Of a stretch of 64,000 nucleotides of DNA, positions 26,634 through 37,439 are shown in pieces. Below the pieces are notes generated by a model that saw only the letters and a program-made list of their open reading frames with translations, was not told the DNA's origin and did not search any database. The stretch's first letter is position 1. Each line of letters opens with the position of its first letter. The position numbers were made by a program, and so were the translations under genes. This DNA is from Mycobacterium sp. IS-1496 (GTDB lineage: Bacteria > Actinomycetota > Actinomycetes > Mycobacteriales > Mycobacteriaceae). The stretch spans positions 1-64,000 of the forward strand of contig NZ_LQIU01000017.1 in assembly GCF_001499995.1 (NCBI RefSeq). The letters run 5' to 3'.

Positions 26634-27044
26634 ATGCCACTCTCCGATCATGAGCAGCGCATGCTCGATCAGATCGAGAGCGCGCTCTATGCCGAGGATC
26701 CCAAATTCGCGTCGAGTGTGCGCGGCGGGACTCTGCGTGCGCCGTCGGCCCGCCGCCGGTTACAGGGCGCGGCCCTGTTCGTCGTCGGGCTGGCGATGCT
26801 GGTCTCCGGTGTCGCGTTCAAGGCGACCATGATCGGAAGCTTCCCGATCCTCTCGGTGATCGGGTTCATCGTGATGTTCGGTGGTGTCGTCTTCGCGATC
26901 ACCGGCCCGCGAGTGGCCGGCGGCCGGGACCGCTCGACGCCGCCCGCCGGCGGTGGCGCGCGCCAGAAGCGGTCGAAGGGTTCGGGTGGTGGTTCGTTCA
27001 CCAGCCGGATGGAGGACCGTTTCCGCCGGCGCTTCGACGAGTAG
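26634..27044 (+). CDS. DUF3040 small membrane protein (Rv2169c)
   Basis: A 136-residue protein of the actinobacterial DUF3040 family. The signature start MPLSDHEQRMLDQIESALYAEDP is followed by an Arg-rich segment, two membrane helices (AALFVVGLAMLVSGVAF and FPILSVIGFIVMFGGVVFAI) and a basic C-terminus (FTSRMEDRFRRRFDE). ATG 26634 has a strong GAGGAGGGA ribosome site. It ends in a clear intrinsic terminator before the dcw cluster. Its function is unknown; in M. tuberculosis it neighbours mraZ as well. Confidence 0.9.
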   Translation: MPLSDHEQRMLDQIESALYAEDPKFASSVRGGTLRAPSARRRLQGAALFVVGLAMLVSGVAFKATMIGSFPILSVIGFIVMFGGVVFAITGPRVAGGRDRSTPPAGGGARQKRSKGSGGGSFTSRMEDRFRRRFDE

Positions 27045-27058
27045 TCGCTGACACGCTG

Positions 27059-27093
27059 AAAGGGGTGGCCCCGAGTGGGGCTGCCCCTTTTTT
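27059..27093 (+). terminator. Intrinsic terminator after the DUF3040 gene
   Basis: The arms 27059-27072 and 27077-27090 pair over 14 positions with one clear mismatch and one G-U-type pair, with a 4-nt loop. Six T residues run from 27088 to 27093. It is the best canonical Rho-independent terminator in the window and isolates the mraZ operon from upstream reading. Confidence 0.85.
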
Positions 27094-27228
27094 CGTGTCA
27101 CGGGCCGGCGCGCTCCCCCCACAACGCCCCACCGTCCTCCCGCCCGCGCTGAGCTGCGGTTTCACCTGATTCCGTGGGCACTCTGCGGCCCGCTACCCAC
27201 CGCTGCGACACCTCTGGACGTGGCGAAG

Positions 27229-27243
27229 TGGGGCTGGGTGGCA
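27229..27243 (+). promoter_or_regulatory. Upstream pair of MraZ-box-like repeats
   Basis: TGGGG at 27229-27233 and TGGCA at 27239-27243 are spaced 5 nt apart, the same period as the main array. A further TGGCG at 27221-27225 is slightly out of phase. It may be an auxiliary MraZ site. Confidence 0.45.
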
Positions 27244-27259
27244 TTTGGGCGCCAAGCAA

Positions 27260-27294
27260 TGGCGCAAAGTGGGGGATTGTGGGGTAAAGTGGCG
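27260..27294 (+). promoter_or_regulatory. MraZ operator: four direct repeats with 10-nt period
   Basis: TGGCG (27260), TGGGG (27270), TGGGG (27280) and TGGCG (27290) follow each other with 5-nt spacers, an exact 10-nt period. MraZ of other bacteria binds direct repeats of TGGGN separated by 5 nt upstream of its own gene, so this is very probably its autoregulatory operator. The array ends 46 nt before the mraZ ATG. Confidence 0.8.
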
Positions 27295-27340
27295 TGCAGC
27301 GGAGCAACCGGGGCTCCCAGTGGCGCAGGAGGTGGCCAGG

Positions 27341-27772
27341 ATGTTTCTGGGCACCTACACGCCGAAGCTCGATGACAAAGGGCGGCTCACACTGCCCGCC
27401 AAGTTCCGCGACGCACTGGTAGGAGGGTTGATGGTCACCAAGAGCCAGGACCACAGCCTCGCCGTCTATCCGCGCGCGGAGTTCGAGAAACTGGCCCGCC
27501 GGGCCTCGCAGGCGTCGCGGAGCAATCCGGAGGCGCGCGCCTTCCTGCGGAACCTGGCGGCCGCGACCGACGAACAGCATCCCGACGCCCAGGGCCGGAT
27601 CACCCTGTCGGCCGACCACCGCCGCTACGCGAACCTGTCGAAGGAGTGCGTGGTGATCGGCTCGGTCGACTACCTGGAGATCTGGGACGCCGCGGCGTGG
27701 CAGGAGTACCAGCAGGCCCACGAAGAGAACTTCTCCGCGGCGACTGATGAAACTCTGCGCGACATCATCTGA
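27341..27772 (+). CDS. mraZ: Transcriptional regulator MraZ
   Basis: A 143-residue DNA-binding protein with two AbrB-like half domains: [20 protein letters not shown] at the N-terminus and [20 protein letters not shown] in the second half. It forms a ring that binds direct repeats in front of its own operon and controls division and wall genes. The ATG at 27341 gives the family start (MFLGTY) and the same length as the M. tuberculosis protein; an earlier in-frame GTG-type start would be inside the operator. It is first in the dcw cluster. Its end overlaps the most upstream rsmH start by 26 nt. Confidence 0.96.
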   Translation: MFLGTYTPKLDDKGRLTLPAKFRDALVGGLMVTKSQDHSLAVYPRAEFEKLARRASQASRSNPEARAFLRNLAAATDEQHPDAQGRITLSADHRRYANLSKECVVIGSVDYLEIWDAAAWQEYQQAHEENFSAATDETLRDII

Positions 27773-28859
27773 ACCGGCCCGTGCAGCGTGGCCTCTGTCC
27801 GAACCGGCCCTGGCGTACTTCCCCGACGCCAGGTCCGCCTCGGACAGGGACCTCGCTGCAGGGGCACACAGCCCGGGGGTGGCGATGGAGCACATTCCGG
27901 TCCTGCTGGACCGTTGCGTCGAACTGCTCACCCCCGCACTGACCCGCCGCGACTCCGACGGCCGCGGAGCCGTCCTGGTCGACGCCACGCTCGGCGCGGG
28001 TGGTCACGCGCACCGGTTCCTGAGCGACCTGCCCGGACTGCATCTCATCGGACTCGACCGCGACCCCCAGGCCCTGCAGATCGCCGGCGAGAGGCTCGCG
28101 CCGTTCGGTGACCGGGTGTCGCTGGTGCGGACCCGCTACGACGGGATCGACGACGCGCTGGCGCAGACGGGCGTGGACGCGGTCAGCGGATTCCTGTTCG
28201 ACCTCGGGGTGTCGTCCATGCAACTCGACCGCACCGAGCGCGGGTTCTCCTACAGCGCGGACGCCCCGCTGGACATGCGGATGGACAGCGACGCCCCGCT
28301 GACGGCGGCCGACGTGGTCAACACGTTCGCGGAGAAGGACATCGCCAGGATCCTGCGGGAATTCGGCGAGGAACGGTTCGCCGGCCGCATCGCCAAGCAC
28401 ATCGTGCGGCGCCGGCCACTGACCACCACCGGCGAGCTGGTGGAGCTGCTCTACGACGCGATCCCCGCCCCCGCCCGCCGGACCGGCGGGCATCCGGCCA
28501 AGCGCACTTTCCAGGCCCTGCGGATCGCGGTCAACAGTGAGCTCGACTCGCTGCGTGCGGCGATGCCCGCGGCGCTGGCCGCCCTCGAACCCGGCGGCCG
28601 GATCGTCGTGATGGCGTACCAGTCGCTGGAGGACCGCATCGTCAAGACCGAATTCGCCGCGGCCACCGCGTCGCGCACACCGCCCGGTCTGCCCGTCGAG
28701 TTGCCCGGCCACGAACCGGAATTCGTCGCACTCACCCGCGGGGCCGAGCGGGCCGCCCCCGAAGAGATCGAACGCAATCCGCGCAGTGCGCCCGTGCGGT
28801 TGCGCGCACTGGAGAAGGTCGCAGGCAGGCCGGAAACGGCCAGGAGGGACGCCCGATGA
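27747..28859 (+). CDS. rsmH: 16S rRNA (cytosine1402-N4)-methyltransferase RsmH
   Basis: A 370-residue AdoMet-dependent enzyme that methylates C1402 in the ribosomal decoding site. The cofactor loop is [11 protein letters not shown], and [13 protein letters not shown] and ERGFSY are typical family blocks. The choice of start is uncertain. The classic core begins at ATG 27885 ([11 protein letters not shown], 324 residues). However, the preceding segment [15 protein letters not shown] resembles an N-terminal extension also present in the M. tuberculosis protein, so I extend it to the ATG at 27747. The stop overlaps the ftsL-like start (ATGA). Confidence 0.92.
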   Translation: MKLCATSSEPARAAWPLSEPALAYFPDARSASDRDLAAGAHSPGVAMEHIPVLLDRCVELLTPALTRRDSDGRGAVLVDATLGAGGHAHRFLSDLPGLHLIGLDRDPQALQIAGERLAPFGDRVSLVRTRYDGIDDALAQTGVDAVSGFLFDLGVSSMQLDRTERGFSYSADAPLDMRMDSDAPLTAADVVNTFAEKDIARILREFGEERFAGRIAKHIVRRRPLTTTGELVELLYDAIPAPARRTGGHPAKRTFQALRIAVNSELDSLRAAMPAALAALEPGGRIVVMAYQSLEDRIVKTEFAAATASRTPPGLPVELPGHEPEFVALTRGAERAAPEEIERNPRSAPVRLRALEKVAGRPETARRDAR

Positions 28860-29884
28860 AGGCAAAGCGATCTGCACCCGTGCGCGGTGAGGAACGACGG
28901 CGGGGGCCCCGCCAGCCGGTGCGCAAGGCGCCCCGAAGGGCTGTCGAGGCGGCTCCGCGTCGTGGTAGGCCGACCCGCGACTCGCGGTCGGCGCCGCAGA
29001 CCGCCCCGATCGCGCGGCCCGCGGAGCTGCCGGCGCGGCCGAAGAACGCCAGCCAGGCCAAGGCCCGGGCGAAGGCGCGGAAAGCCAAGGCGCCCAAGGT
29101 CGTACGCCCGCCTCTGCGGGAACGGTTGCTGATCAAGCTCTCGTCGATCGAGCTGAATCCCAAGGCGCTGATCGCGCGGGTGCCGTTCGTGGTGCTGGTC
29201 ATCGGCTCACTCGGGCTGGGGCTCGGCATCACGCTGTGGCTGTCGACCGGCGCGGCCGAACGGTCCTACCAGCTCGGTGCGGCCCGCCAGACGAACCAGG
29301 CGCTGGCGCAACAGAAGGAAGCCCTCGAACGTGACGTGCTGGAGGCGCAGGCGGCCCCCGCACTGGCCGAAGCCGCGCGCAATCTCGGCATGATCCCGTC
29401 GCGCGACACCGCCCACCTGGTGCAGGACCCGGCGGGCAACTGGGTGGTGGTCGGAACACCGAAGCCGGCCGAGGGCGTGCCGCCGCCGCCGCTGAACACC
29501 CCGATCCCCGATGCGGCGCCGGCGCCTGCCGCTGCGCGGCCCGCCGCCCAGGCCGCCGCCCCCCGGGTAATCGATCCCCGAGAGGTCCCCGTCCGCGTCA
29601 CCACCCGCCCGCAGGCCGCCTCCCCGCAGGCCGCCCTCCCGCAGGGTGAGGTACCGCACCTGGCCCCCGGTGCCCAGCCACCGGCGCCGGGTCCGGTTGC
29701 CGCGCCGCTGGATTCGGCCCCGGTCGCCGCGCCCGCTCCGGTCGCCCCGGTGGCCCCAGCCGCCCCCGAAGTGCTGCCCGCGCCGGTCGAACCCGCACCG
29801 GCCGCGGTGCCGCCGCCTCCGGCGCCCGCGCTCGACCACCTCGCCGCGCCGCAGGCGCCCGTGCAGGCCGGACCGCCCGCATGA
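28856..29884 (+). CDS. ftsL: FtsL-like bitopic division protein with proline-rich tail (Rv2164c)
   Basis: A 342-residue bitopic membrane protein in the ftsL slot of the dcw cluster. A very basic cytosolic part (about 108 residues, Arg/Lys/Ala/Pro) precedes one membrane helix at about 110-130. A short coiled-coil/leucine-zipper-like stretch ([19 protein letters not shown]) follows. Then come roughly 140 residues of Pro/Ala-rich, low-complexity periplasmic tail, far longer than in classical FtsL. Both ends are coupled by ATGA overlaps to rsmH and pbpB. The assignment as FtsL rests on topology and position rather than strong sequence identity. Confidence 0.8.
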   Translation: MKAKRSAPVRGEERRRGPRQPVRKAPRRAVEAAPRRGRPTRDSRSAPQTAPIARPAELPARPKNASQAKARAKARKAKAPKVVRPPLRERLLIKLSSIELNPKALIARVPFVVLVIGSLGLGLGITLWLSTGAAERSYQLGAARQTNQALAQQKEALERDVLEAQAAPALAEAARNLGMIPSRDTAHLVQDPAGNWVVVGTPKPAEGVPPPPLNTPIPDAAPAPAAARPAAQAAAPRVIDPREVPVRVTTRPQAASPQAALPQGEVPHLAPGAQPPAPGPVAAPLDSAPVAAPAPVAPVAPAAPEVLPAPVEPAPAAVPPPPAPALDHLAAPQAPVQAGPPA

Positions 29885-31809
29885 GCGCCCGCCGCGATCC
29901 GCAGGGCGCCGCGCCGCGCCGCACCCGCAAGCCGAAAGGGGCGCCCGCTCAGGGCCGCCCGGCCAAGGCCCGCCGGACCCGCAAGGCGGTCGCCGGTGAC
30001 GCCGGCCTGCGCAGTTCGTCGTTCGTCTTCCGCCACCGCGCGGGCAACGCGGTGATGGGGGTGCTGCTGCTGGTCGCCGGCGTTCAGCTGTTCAACCTGC
30101 AGGTGCCGCGTGCCGAGGGTCTGCGCGCGGAGGCGGCCGGCCAGCTCAAGGTCACCGACGTGCAGAAGGCGGTGCGCGGCAGCATCGTCGACCGCAACGA
30201 GGACAAACTCGCCTTCACCATCGAGGCGCGGGCGTTGACGTTCCAGCCGGTCAAGGTCCGCAAGCAGCTCGAGGAGGCGCGCGCGAAATCGGAGGAGGCG
30301 CCCGACCCCAAGCGCCGCCTGGTCGAGATCGCCGACGAGGTCGCGTCGCGGCTGAACAACAAACCCGATGCGAAAACCGTTCTGCGCAAACTGAACAGCA
30401 ACGAGACGTTCGTCTACCTGGCGCGTGCGGTCGACCCGGTGATCTCCGATGCGATCACCGACAAGTTCCCCGAGGTCGGTTCGGAACGCCAGGACATCCG
30501 CCAGTACCCGGGTGGCTCGCTGGCGGCCAACATCGTCGGCGGCATCGACTGGGACGGCCACGGACTGCTGGGCCTGGAGGATTCGCTCGACGCCGTCCTG
30601 GCCGGCACGGACGGCTCGGTCACCTACGACCGGGGCTCGGACGGTGTGGTGATCCCGGGCAGCTACCGCAACCGCCACGACGCGGTCAACGGGTCGACCG
30701 TGCAGCTGACCATCGACGACGACATCCAGTTCTACGTCCAGCAGCAGGTCCAGCTGGCCAAGGACGCCTCCGGCGCCAAGAACGTCTCGGCCGTCGTGCT
30801 CGACGCGAAGACCGCCGAGGTGCTGGCGATGTCCAACGACAACACGTTCGACCCCAGCCAGGACATCGGGCGTCAGGATAACCGCCAGATCGGCAACCTG
30901 CCGGTGTCCTCACCGTTCGAGCCCGGGTCGGTCAACAAGATCGTCACCGCCGCGGCGGCGATCGAGTACGGGCTGACCAATCCCGACGAGGTGCTCCAGG
31001 TGCCGGGGTCGATCAACATGGGCGGCGTCACCGTCGGCGACGCCTGGAAGCACGGCACCATGCCGTACACGACGACTGGAGTGTTCGGGAAGTCGTCGAA
31101 CGTCGGGACCCTGATGCTGGCCCAGCGGGTTGGGCCGGAACGCTACGCCGAGATGCTCAAGAGGTTCGGCCTGGGCCAGCGCACCGGCGTGGGGCTGCCG
31201 GGTGAGAGCGCCGGTCTGGTGCCGCCGATCCATCAGTGGTCGGGTAGCTCGTTCGCGAACCTGCCCATCGGACAGGGCCTTTCGATGACGCTGCTGCAGA
31301 TGGCGGGCATGTACCAGGCAATGGCCAACGACGGCGTGCGGGTCCCGCCGCGGGTCGTCAAGGCGACCATCGCCCCCGACGGCACCCGCACCGAAGAGGA
31401 GCGGCCCGAAGGGGTGCGCGTGGTGTCGCCGCAGACGGCGCAGACCGTGCGCAACATGTTCCGCTCGGTCGTCCAGCGCGATCCGATGGGGGAGCAGCAG
31501 GGCACCGGGCCCGCGGCCGCGGTCGAGGGCTACCAGATCGCGGGCAAGACCGGCACCGCACAGCAGATCAACCCCGCCTGCGGCTGCTACTACAGCGACG
31601 TCTACTGGATCACCTTCGCGGGCATGGCCACCGTCGACGACCCGCGCTACGTCATCGGCATCATGATGGATGCCCCGCACCGCGCCGCCGACGGCTCGCC
31701 GGGGTCCTCGGCCGCCCCCCTGTTCCACAACATCGCCTCGTGGCTGCTGCAGCGGGAGAACGTGCCGCTGTCGCCGCCCAGCACGCCGCTGACGCTGCAG
31801 GCGACCTGA
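29881..31809 (+). CDS. pbpB: Division-specific penicillin-binding protein (PBP3/FtsI class B transpeptidase)
   Basis: A 642-residue septal transpeptidase that crosslinks peptidoglycan with FtsW. A basic cytosolic N-terminus and one helix (about residues 53-70) anchor it. The PBP dimer domain follows. The transpeptidase motifs are SVNK with nucleophile Ser350, SSN (405-407) and KTGT with Lys556. The PACGC cysteines just after KTG are also in the M. tuberculosis protein as I recall it. The ATG overlaps the ftsL-like gene by 4 nt. In M. tuberculosis a PE_PGRS gene and others separate pbpB from murE; here the gap is 37 nt. Confidence 0.96.
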   Translation: MSARRDPQGAAPRRTRKPKGAPAQGRPAKARRTRKAVAGDAGLRSSSFVFRHRAGNAVMGVLLLVAGVQLFNLQVPRAEGLRAEAAGQLKVTDVQKAVRGSIVDRNEDKLAFTIEARALTFQPVKVRKQLEEARAKSEEAPDPKRRLVEIADEVASRLNNKPDAKTVLRKLNSNETFVYLARAVDPVISDAITDKFPEVGSERQDIRQYPGGSLAANIVGGIDWDGHGLLGLEDSLDAVLAGTDGSVTYDRGSDGVVIPGSYRNRHDAVNGSTVQLTIDDDIQFYVQQQVQLAKDASGAKNVSAVVLDAKTAEVLAMSNDNTFDPSQDIGRQDNRQIGNLPVSSPFEPGSVNKIVTAAAAIEYGLTNPDEVLQVPGSINMGGVTVGDAWKHGTMPYTTTGVFGKSSNVGTLMLAQRVGPERYAEMLKRFGLGQRTGVGLPGESAGLVPPIHQWSGSSFANLPIGQGLSMTLLQMAGMYQAMANDGVRVPPRVVKATIAPDGTRTEEERPEGVRVVSPQTAQTVRNMFRSVVQRDPMGEQQGTGPAAAVEGYQIAGKTGTAQQINPACGCYYSDVYWITFAGMATVDDPRYVIGIMMDAPHRAADGSPGSSAAPLFHNIASWLLQRENVPLSPPSTPLTLQAT

Positions 31810-31846
31810 CCGACGCGGCGGGCCGACCGAGGCTGGGTACTGTGTC

Positions 31847-33376
31847 ATGGCCATGAAGCTGCGCCCCAGCCATCCCGTCGGACACGGGCTCGGTGCCCTC
31901 GCCGAGCAGGTGCACGCGGTTCCCGCCCCCGGATTCCCGGTGCCCGACATCCGGGTCACCGGGGTGACACTGCGCGGTCAGGACGCCCTGCCCGGTGACC
32001 TGTTCGCCGCGCTGCCGGGATCCTCCGCGCACGGGGCGCGTTTCGTCGCCGACGCCGTCGCCGGTGGTGCGGTGGCCGTGCTCACCGACGCCGTCGGGGC
32101 GGTCATGCTGGGCGCCGACCCCCCGGTTCCGGTGCTCGTCCACCCCGACCCGCGCGCCGTGCTCGGCGAGGTCGCCTCGACCGTGTACGGCCATCCGTCG
32201 CGGCACCTGCGCGTCGTCGGCGTGACCGGCACCTCCGGCAAGACCACCACCACCTACCTGGTCGAGGCCGGGTTGCGGGCGGCCGATCGGGTCGCCGGCC
32301 TGATCGGGACGGTCGGCATCCGCATCGACGGACGCGACCAGCCCAGCGCGCTGACCACCCCCGAGGCGCCCGATCTGCAGGCGCTGCTGGCCGTGATGGT
32401 CGAACAGGGCGCGGACACCGTGGTCATGGAGGTGTCCAGCCACGCGCTGACCCTTGGGCGCGTCGACGGGGTGCGCTTCGCGGCGGGCGGGTTCACCAAT
32501 CTCTCGCGCGACCACCTGGACTTCCATCCGACGATGGAGGACTACTTCGAGGCCAAGGCGCGACTGTTCGACCCGCAGTCGACCGCGCACGCCGCGATCT
32601 CGGTGGTGTGCGTCGACGACGACGCCGGCCGGGCGATGGCCACCCGTGCCGACCGCGCGGTGACCGTCAGCGCGACCGGCAGACCCGCGGACTGGCGCGC
32701 CGAGGACATCCGCGCGGTCGAGGCGGGCGCGCAGGAGTTCGTCGCCGTCGACCCGGCGGGTGTGCACCACGGCCTGCGCATCGGGCTGCCCGGGCACTAC
32801 AACGTGGCGAACTGTCTGCTGGCCACCGCGCTGCTCGACGCCGTCGACGTGTCACCCGAACAGGCCGCACCGGGTCTGCGCAGCGCAACCGTTCCCGGCC
32901 GGTTGGAAGCCGTCGACCGCGGTCAGGACTTCCTCGCGCTGGTGGACTACGCGCACAAACCCGGTGCGCTGCGCGCGGTGCTCGAGACGCTGCGCGGGCA
33001 GACCGCCGGCGGGCGGTTGGCCGTGGTGTTCGGCGCGGGCGGCAACCGCGATGCCGGCAAACGCGAACCGATGGGCCGGGTGGCCGCCGAACTGGCCGAT
33101 CTGGTCGTCGTCACCGATGACAACCCGCGCGACGAGGACCCCGCCACGATCCGCTCGGCCATCACCGCCGGCGCGCGGGCGGCCGCCGGCGGCGCGGACA
33201 TCGTGGAGATCGGGGACCGACGCGAGGCGATCGCTCACGCCGTGCGGTGGGCGCGCTCCGGTGACGTGGTGCTGATCGCTGGCAAGGGCCACGAGACCGG
33301 CCAGACCGCGGCCGGGCGGACCCACCCGTTCGACGACCGCGTCGAACTGGCCGAACTGCTGGAGAAACGCGGGTGA
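31847..33376 (+). CDS. murE: UDP-MurNAc-L-Ala-D-Glu:meso-diaminopimelate ligase
   Basis: A 509-residue cytosolic Mur ligase adding meso-diaminopimelate to the UDP-muramyl dipeptide. The ATP loop [12 protein letters not shown] is at about 126-137. DNPR at residues 425-428 is the motif that marks mDAP rather than lysine specificity. [15 protein letters not shown] includes the carbamylated-lysine region. ATG 31847 ([10 protein letters not shown]) has no good ribosome site but a GGTACT/TACTGT box lies 3-5 nt upstream, so it may be leaderless or be read from pbpB transcripts. The end overlaps murF (GTGA). Confidence 0.96.
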   Translation: MAMKLRPSHPVGHGLGALAEQVHAVPAPGFPVPDIRVTGVTLRGQDALPGDLFAALPGSSAHGARFVADAVAGGAVAVLTDAVGAVMLGADPPVPVLVHPDPRAVLGEVASTVYGHPSRHLRVVGVTGTSGKTTTTYLVEAGLRAADRVAGLIGTVGIRIDGRDQPSALTTPEAPDLQALLAVMVEQGADTVVMEVSSHALTLGRVDGVRFAAGGFTNLSRDHLDFHPTMEDYFEAKARLFDPQSTAHAAISVVCVDDDAGRAMATRADRAVTVSATGRPADWRAEDIRAVEAGAQEFVAVDPAGVHHGLRIGLPGHYNVANCLLATALLDAVDVSPEQAAPGLRSATVPGRLEAVDRGQDFLALVDYAHKPGALRAVLETLRGQTAGGRLAVVFGAGGNRDAGKREPMGRVAAELADLVVVTDDNPRDEDPATIRSAITAGARAAAGGADIVEIGDRREAIAHAVRWARSGDVVLIAGKGHETGQTAAGRTHPFDDRVELAELLEKRG

Positions 33377-34866
33377 TCGAACTGACCCTGGCCCGGGTGG
33401 CCGAGATCGTCGGCGGCACGCTCGCCGACATCACCCCCGAGGATGCCGCCGCGACCCGGATCACCGGAACCGTGGAATTCGACTCACGCGCCGTCACCGC
33501 GGGTGGGTTGTTCCTGGCGCTGCCCGGCGCCCGCTCCGACGGCCACGACTTCGCGCAGGCGGCGGTCGCCGCGGGCGCCGCGGCGGTGCTGGCCGCCCGT
33601 CCGGTCGGAGTGCCCGCCGTCATCGCGCCGCCCGCCGAGGGACCCGAGGGCGCCGGGGTGCTCGAACACGACACCGACGGCGCGGGCGCCGCGGTGCTGG
33701 CCGCGCTGGCCCGGCTCGCCGCCGCGGTGGCCGCCGAACTGGTCGAGGGCGGGCTGCGGATCGTCGGGATCACCGGGTCGTCGGGGAAGACCTCGACGAA
33801 GGATCTGGTGGCCGCCGTGCTGGCGCCGCTCGGTGAGGTGATCGCCCCGCCCGGATCCTTCAACAACGAGCTCGGGCATCCGTGGACGGTGCTGCGCGCC
33901 GGCCGGTCCACCGACTTCCTCGTCCTGGAGATGTCGGCGCGGCATCCGGGCAACATCGCCGCGCTGGCCCGGATCGCCACACCGTCGATCGCGGTGGTGC
34001 TCAACGTCGGTACCGCCCACCTCGGCGAGTTCGGCTCGCGCGAGGCCATCGCGGCCACGAAATCCGAACTGCCGCAGGCTGTTCCGGCATCCGGCGTGGT
34101 GATCCTCAACGCCGACGACAGTGCGGTCGCCGCGATGGCGGAGGTGACCGCGGCCCGGGTGGTGCGGGTGTCGCGCGAACCCGGCGCCGACATCTGGGCG
34201 GACGCGGTGACCCTCGACGAACTGGCCCGGCCGCGCTTCACGCTGCACGCGGCGGGCGGCGAGGTGCCGGTGAGCCTGGCGGTGCACGGCGACCACCAGG
34301 TGTCCAACGCGCTGTGCGCGGCCGCGGTCGCGCTGGAATGCGGGGCCACCCTCGACCAGGTCGCGGCGGCGCTCGCCGGAGCCGGTCCGGTGTCGCGGCA
34401 CCGCATGCAGGTCACGACCCGCGAAGACGGCGTCACCGTGGTCAACGACGCGTACAACGCCAACCCGGACTCCATGCGGGCCGGGCTCAAGGCACTGGCG
34501 TGGATGGCGCGCTCCGGTGAGGAACGTCGCCGGAGTTGGGCCGTACTCGGCGAAATGGCCGAACTCGGCGACGACGCGATATCGGAGCACGACGGCATCG
34601 GCCGGCTGGCGGTGCGCTTAGATGTGTCTCGACTCATCGTCGTCGGAACCGGGAGGTCAGCGAGCGCCATGCATCAGGGGGCGGTCATGGAGGGATCCTG
34701 GGGGTCGGAGGCCACCCGGGTCGATGACGCCGACGCCGCGCTGGCGCTGTTGAGCGACGAACTGCAGCCCGGTGACGTCGTGCTGGTGAAGGCATCCAAC
34801 TCGGCGGGCCTGGGAGCACTGGCCGACGTGCTGGCCGCCGGACGTGACGGGACCGCCACCCGATGA
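33373..34866 (+). CDS. murF: UDP-MurNAc-tripeptide:D-Ala-D-Ala ligase
   Basis: A 497-residue Mur ligase that completes the UDP-MurNAc-pentapeptide. The ATP-binding motif [13 protein letters not shown] lies at about 132-144. [24 protein letters not shown] and [17 protein letters not shown] are typical MurF blocks. The start is GTG ([15 protein letters not shown]) within a GTGA overlap with murE. The stop overlaps mraY by ATGA, so translation of the three is coupled. Confidence 0.96.
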   Translation: MIELTLARVAEIVGGTLADITPEDAAATRITGTVEFDSRAVTAGGLFLALPGARSDGHDFAQAAVAAGAAAVLAARPVGVPAVIAPPAEGPEGAGVLEHDTDGAGAAVLAALARLAAAVAAELVEGGLRIVGITGSSGKTSTKDLVAAVLAPLGEVIAPPGSFNNELGHPWTVLRAGRSTDFLVLEMSARHPGNIAALARIATPSIAVVLNVGTAHLGEFGSREAIAATKSELPQAVPASGVVILNADDSAVAAMAEVTAARVVRVSREPGADIWADAVTLDELARPRFTLHAAGGEVPVSLAVHGDHQVSNALCAAAVALECGATLDQVAAALAGAGPVSRHRMQVTTREDGVTVVNDAYNANPDSMRAGLKALAWMARSGEERRRSWAVLGEMAELGDDAISEHDGIGRLAVRLDVSRLIVVGTGRSASAMHQGAVMEGSWGSEATRVDDADAALALLSDELQPGDVVLVKASNSAGLGALADVLAAGRDGTATR

Positions 34867-35942
34867 GGCAGATCCTCATCGCCGTCGGCCTCGCGCTTGC
34901 GGTGTCGATCCTGCTGACCCCGGTGCTGATCCGGTTGTTCACCCGCCAGGGCTTCGGACACGAGATCCGCGAGGACGGCCCGCCGACCCACGCCAAGAAA
35001 CGCGGCACCCCGTCCATGGGCGGGGTGGCGATCCTGGCCGGCATCTGGGTCAGCTACCTCGGCACCCACCTGGTCGGCATGGCGCTGGACGGGGAGGGGC
35101 CGTCGGCGTCGGGTCTGCTGGTCCTCGGCCTGGCCACGGCGCTGGGCATCGTGGGCTTCGTCGACGACCTGATCAAGATCCGCCGGGCCCGCAACCTCGG
35201 CCTGAACAAGACCGCCAAGACCGTCGGCATTCTGGCCGCCGCGCTGTTGTTCGGGGTGCTGGCACTGCAGTTCGGCAACGCCGACGGGCTCACCCCGGGC
35301 AGCCCGGAGCTGTCCTACGTGCGCGAGATCGCCACCGTGACGCTGGCGCCGCTGATCTTCGTGCTGTTCTGCGTCGTCCTGGTCAGCGCCTGGTCCAACG
35401 CGGTGAACTTCACCGACGGGCTCGACGGCCTGGCCGCGGGTGCGATGGCGATGGTGTGCGCGGCGTATGTGTTGATCACGTTCTGGCAGTACCGCAACGC
35501 CTGCGCGACCAGCCCCGGGCTGGGCTGCTACAACGTGCGGGACCCGCTGGATCTGGCGCTGGTCGCCGCGGCCGCTGCGGGCGCGTGCATCGGATTCCTG
35601 TGGTGGAACGCCGCCCCGGCCAAGATCTTCATGGGCGACACCGGATCGCTGGCGCTCGGCGGCATCATCGCCGGGCTGTCGGTGACCAGTCGCACCGAGA
35701 TCCTCGCCGTCGTGCTGGGCGCGCTGTTCGTCGCCGAGGTCACCTCGGTCGTCGTGCAGATCCTGGCGTTCCGCACCACGGGCCGCCGGGTGTTCCGGAT
35801 GGCCCCGTTCCACCACCACTTCGAACTCGTGGGCTGGGCGGAGACCACGGTGATCATCCGGTTCTGGCTGCTCACCGCGATCGCGTGCGGGCTCGGCGTG
35901 GCGCTGTTCTACGGCGAGTGGCTCACCGCCGTCGGGGCCTGA
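34863..35942 (+). CDS. mraY: Phospho-MurNAc-pentapeptide translocase MraY (MurX)
   Basis: A 359-residue membrane enzyme with about ten helices that makes lipid I from UDP-MurNAc-pentapeptide and decaprenyl phosphate. Conserved cytosolic motifs are [36 protein letters not shown] and [12 protein letters not shown], with the catalytic Asp residues, and [10 protein letters not shown] near the end. It is the target of MraY-directed nucleoside antibiotics. ATGA overlap with murF; murD starts one base after its stop. Confidence 0.97.
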   Translation: MRQILIAVGLALAVSILLTPVLIRLFTRQGFGHEIREDGPPTHAKKRGTPSMGGVAILAGIWVSYLGTHLVGMALDGEGPSASGLLVLGLATALGIVGFVDDLIKIRRARNLGLNKTAKTVGILAAALLFGVLALQFGNADGLTPGSPELSYVREIATVTLAPLIFVLFCVVLVSAWSNAVNFTDGLDGLAAGAMAMVCAAYVLITFWQYRNACATSPGLGCYNVRDPLDLALVAAAAAGACIGFLWWNAAPAKIFMGDTGSLALGGIIAGLSVTSRTEILAVVLGALFVAEVTSVVVQILAFRTTGRRVFRMAPFHHHFELVGWAETTVIIRFWLLTAIACGLGVALFYGEWLTAVGA

Positions 35943-35943
35943 G

Positions 35944-37434
35944 ATGGCCCGCGCCGTCGTCGAACCCCTCACCCCGGGCGCCCGGGTCCTCATCACCGGC
36001 GCCGGGCTGACCGGCCGGTCGGTCAGCGCCGTGCTCGAGCCCACCGGTGTGCGGTTGACCATCTGCGACGACGACCCGCTGGCCCTGCAGCGCCTGGTCA
36101 CCCCGGCCACCGTGGTCACGACCGACGAGGCGGTGGCGGCCATCGCCGACTACGCCCTGGTGGTCACCAGCCCGGGCTTCCCCCCGACCGCACCGGTGCT
36201 GGCCGCGGCCGCGGCCGCCGGGGTGCCGATCTGGGGCGACGTCGAACTCGCGTGGCGGCTGGACCGCGCCGGCTGGTTCGGGCCGCCGCGGCGCTGGCTC
36301 GTGGTCACCGGCACCAACGGCAAGACGACGACGACGTCGATGCTCTACGCCATCCTGCGGGCGGCGGGCCGCCGCGCGGCGCTGTGCGGCAACATCGGCA
36401 ACCCGGTGCTCGACGTGCTCGGCGAAGAACCGCGCACGCGAGGAGCGAATGACGAACCCGAGATCCTGGCCGTCGAACTGTCGAGTTTCCAGCTGCACTG
36501 GGCGCCGTCGCTGCGGCCGGACGCCGGAGTCGTGCTCAACGTGGCCGAGGACCATCTCGACTGGCACGGGTCGATGACGGCCTACGCGCGCGACAAGGCC
36601 CGGGTGCTCGACGGCCGGGTGGCCGTGGTGGGCCTCGACGACCCGGTGGCGTCCGACCTGATCACGACCGCGGCCGCGCCGGTGCGGGTGGGGTTCCGGC
36701 TGGGTCCGCCGGTGGCCGGCGAACTGGGCGTGCACGACGGCTGGCTCGTCGACAACGCGTTCGCCTCCGGCCTGCGGCTCGTGCGCGCCGACGACATCCC
36801 GGTCGCCGGCCCCGTCGGGGTGCTCAACGCGCTGGCCGCCGCCGCTCTCGCGCGTGCGGTGGACGTGCCCGCCGAGGCGGTCGCCGCGGCGTTGACGTCG
36901 TTCGAGGTCGGTCGGCACCGCGCCGAGGTCGTCGCGGTCGCCGACGGCGTGACCTGGGTCGACGACTCCAAGGCCACCAACCCCCACGCCGCCCGCGCGT
37001 CGATCGCGGCGTATCCGCGGGTGGTGTGGATCGCGGGCGGACTGCTCAAAGGTGTGTCGGTCGACGCGCTCGTCGCCGAGGTCGCCGACCGGCTGGCCGG
37101 GGCGGTGCTGATCGGCCGCGACCGCGCCGTGGTCGCGGAGGCGTTATCGCGACACGCGCCCGATGTCCCCGTCGTCGAGCTGGTGACGGGGGAGGATTCT
37201 GGGGTGCATGGGACTACTGAGTCAGCTGTGAATGTTGTGACTCGTGTGATCGACACGGCGGGCCGGTCGCTACCCGATGCGGTGATGCGGGCGGCGGTCG
37301 ATGCCGCCCGCCACCTCGCCCGCCCGGGAGACGCTGTGCTGCTGGCGCCCGCGGGCGCCTCATTCGACCAGTTCAGCGGCTACACCCAGCGCGGCGACGC
37401 CTTCGCCGCCGCGGTGCGCGCCGACCTCGGATAA
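35944..37434 (+). CDS. murD: UDP-MurNAc-L-alanine:D-glutamate ligase
   Basis: A 496-residue Mur ligase adding D-glutamate. The ATP loop [12 protein letters not shown] is at about 121-132; [22 protein letters not shown] and [13 protein letters not shown] are family blocks. Two stretches look unlike the rest. One is [13 protein letters not shown] at about 160-172, and the other is DNA at 37195-37255 (encoding roughly [16 protein letters not shown]), which is close to 50% G+C with AT-ended codons against about 70% around it. ATG 35944 overlaps nothing and starts 1 nt after mraY. Confidence 0.95.
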   Translation: MARAVVEPLTPGARVLITGAGLTGRSVSAVLEPTGVRLTICDDDPLALQRLVTPATVVTTDEAVAAIADYALVVTSPGFPPTAPVLAAAAAAGVPIWGDVELAWRLDRAGWFGPPRRWLVVTGTNGKTTTTSMLYAILRAAGRRAALCGNIGNPVLDVLGEEPRTRGANDEPEILAVELSSFQLHWAPSLRPDAGVVLNVAEDHLDWHGSMTAYARDKARVLDGRVAVVGLDDPVASDLITTAAAPVRVGFRLGPPVAGELGVHDGWLVDNAFASGLRLVRADDIPVAGPVGVLNALAAAALARAVDVPAEAVAAALTSFEVGRHRAEVVAVADGVTWVDDSKATNPHAARASIAAYPRVVWIAGGLLKGVSVDALVAEVADRLAGAVLIGRDRAVVAEALSRHAPDVPVVELVTGEDSGVHGTTESAVNVVTRVIDTAGRSLPDAVMRAAVDAARHLARPGDAVLLAPAGASFDQFSGYTQRGDAFAAAVRADLG

Positions 37435-37439
37435 GCGCC

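Noticed and set aside
28856..30678. Minus-strand frames opposite the ftsL-like gene and pbpB
   Set aside because: Gly/Ala/Arg low-complexity shadows of the Pro/Ala-rich coding strand.
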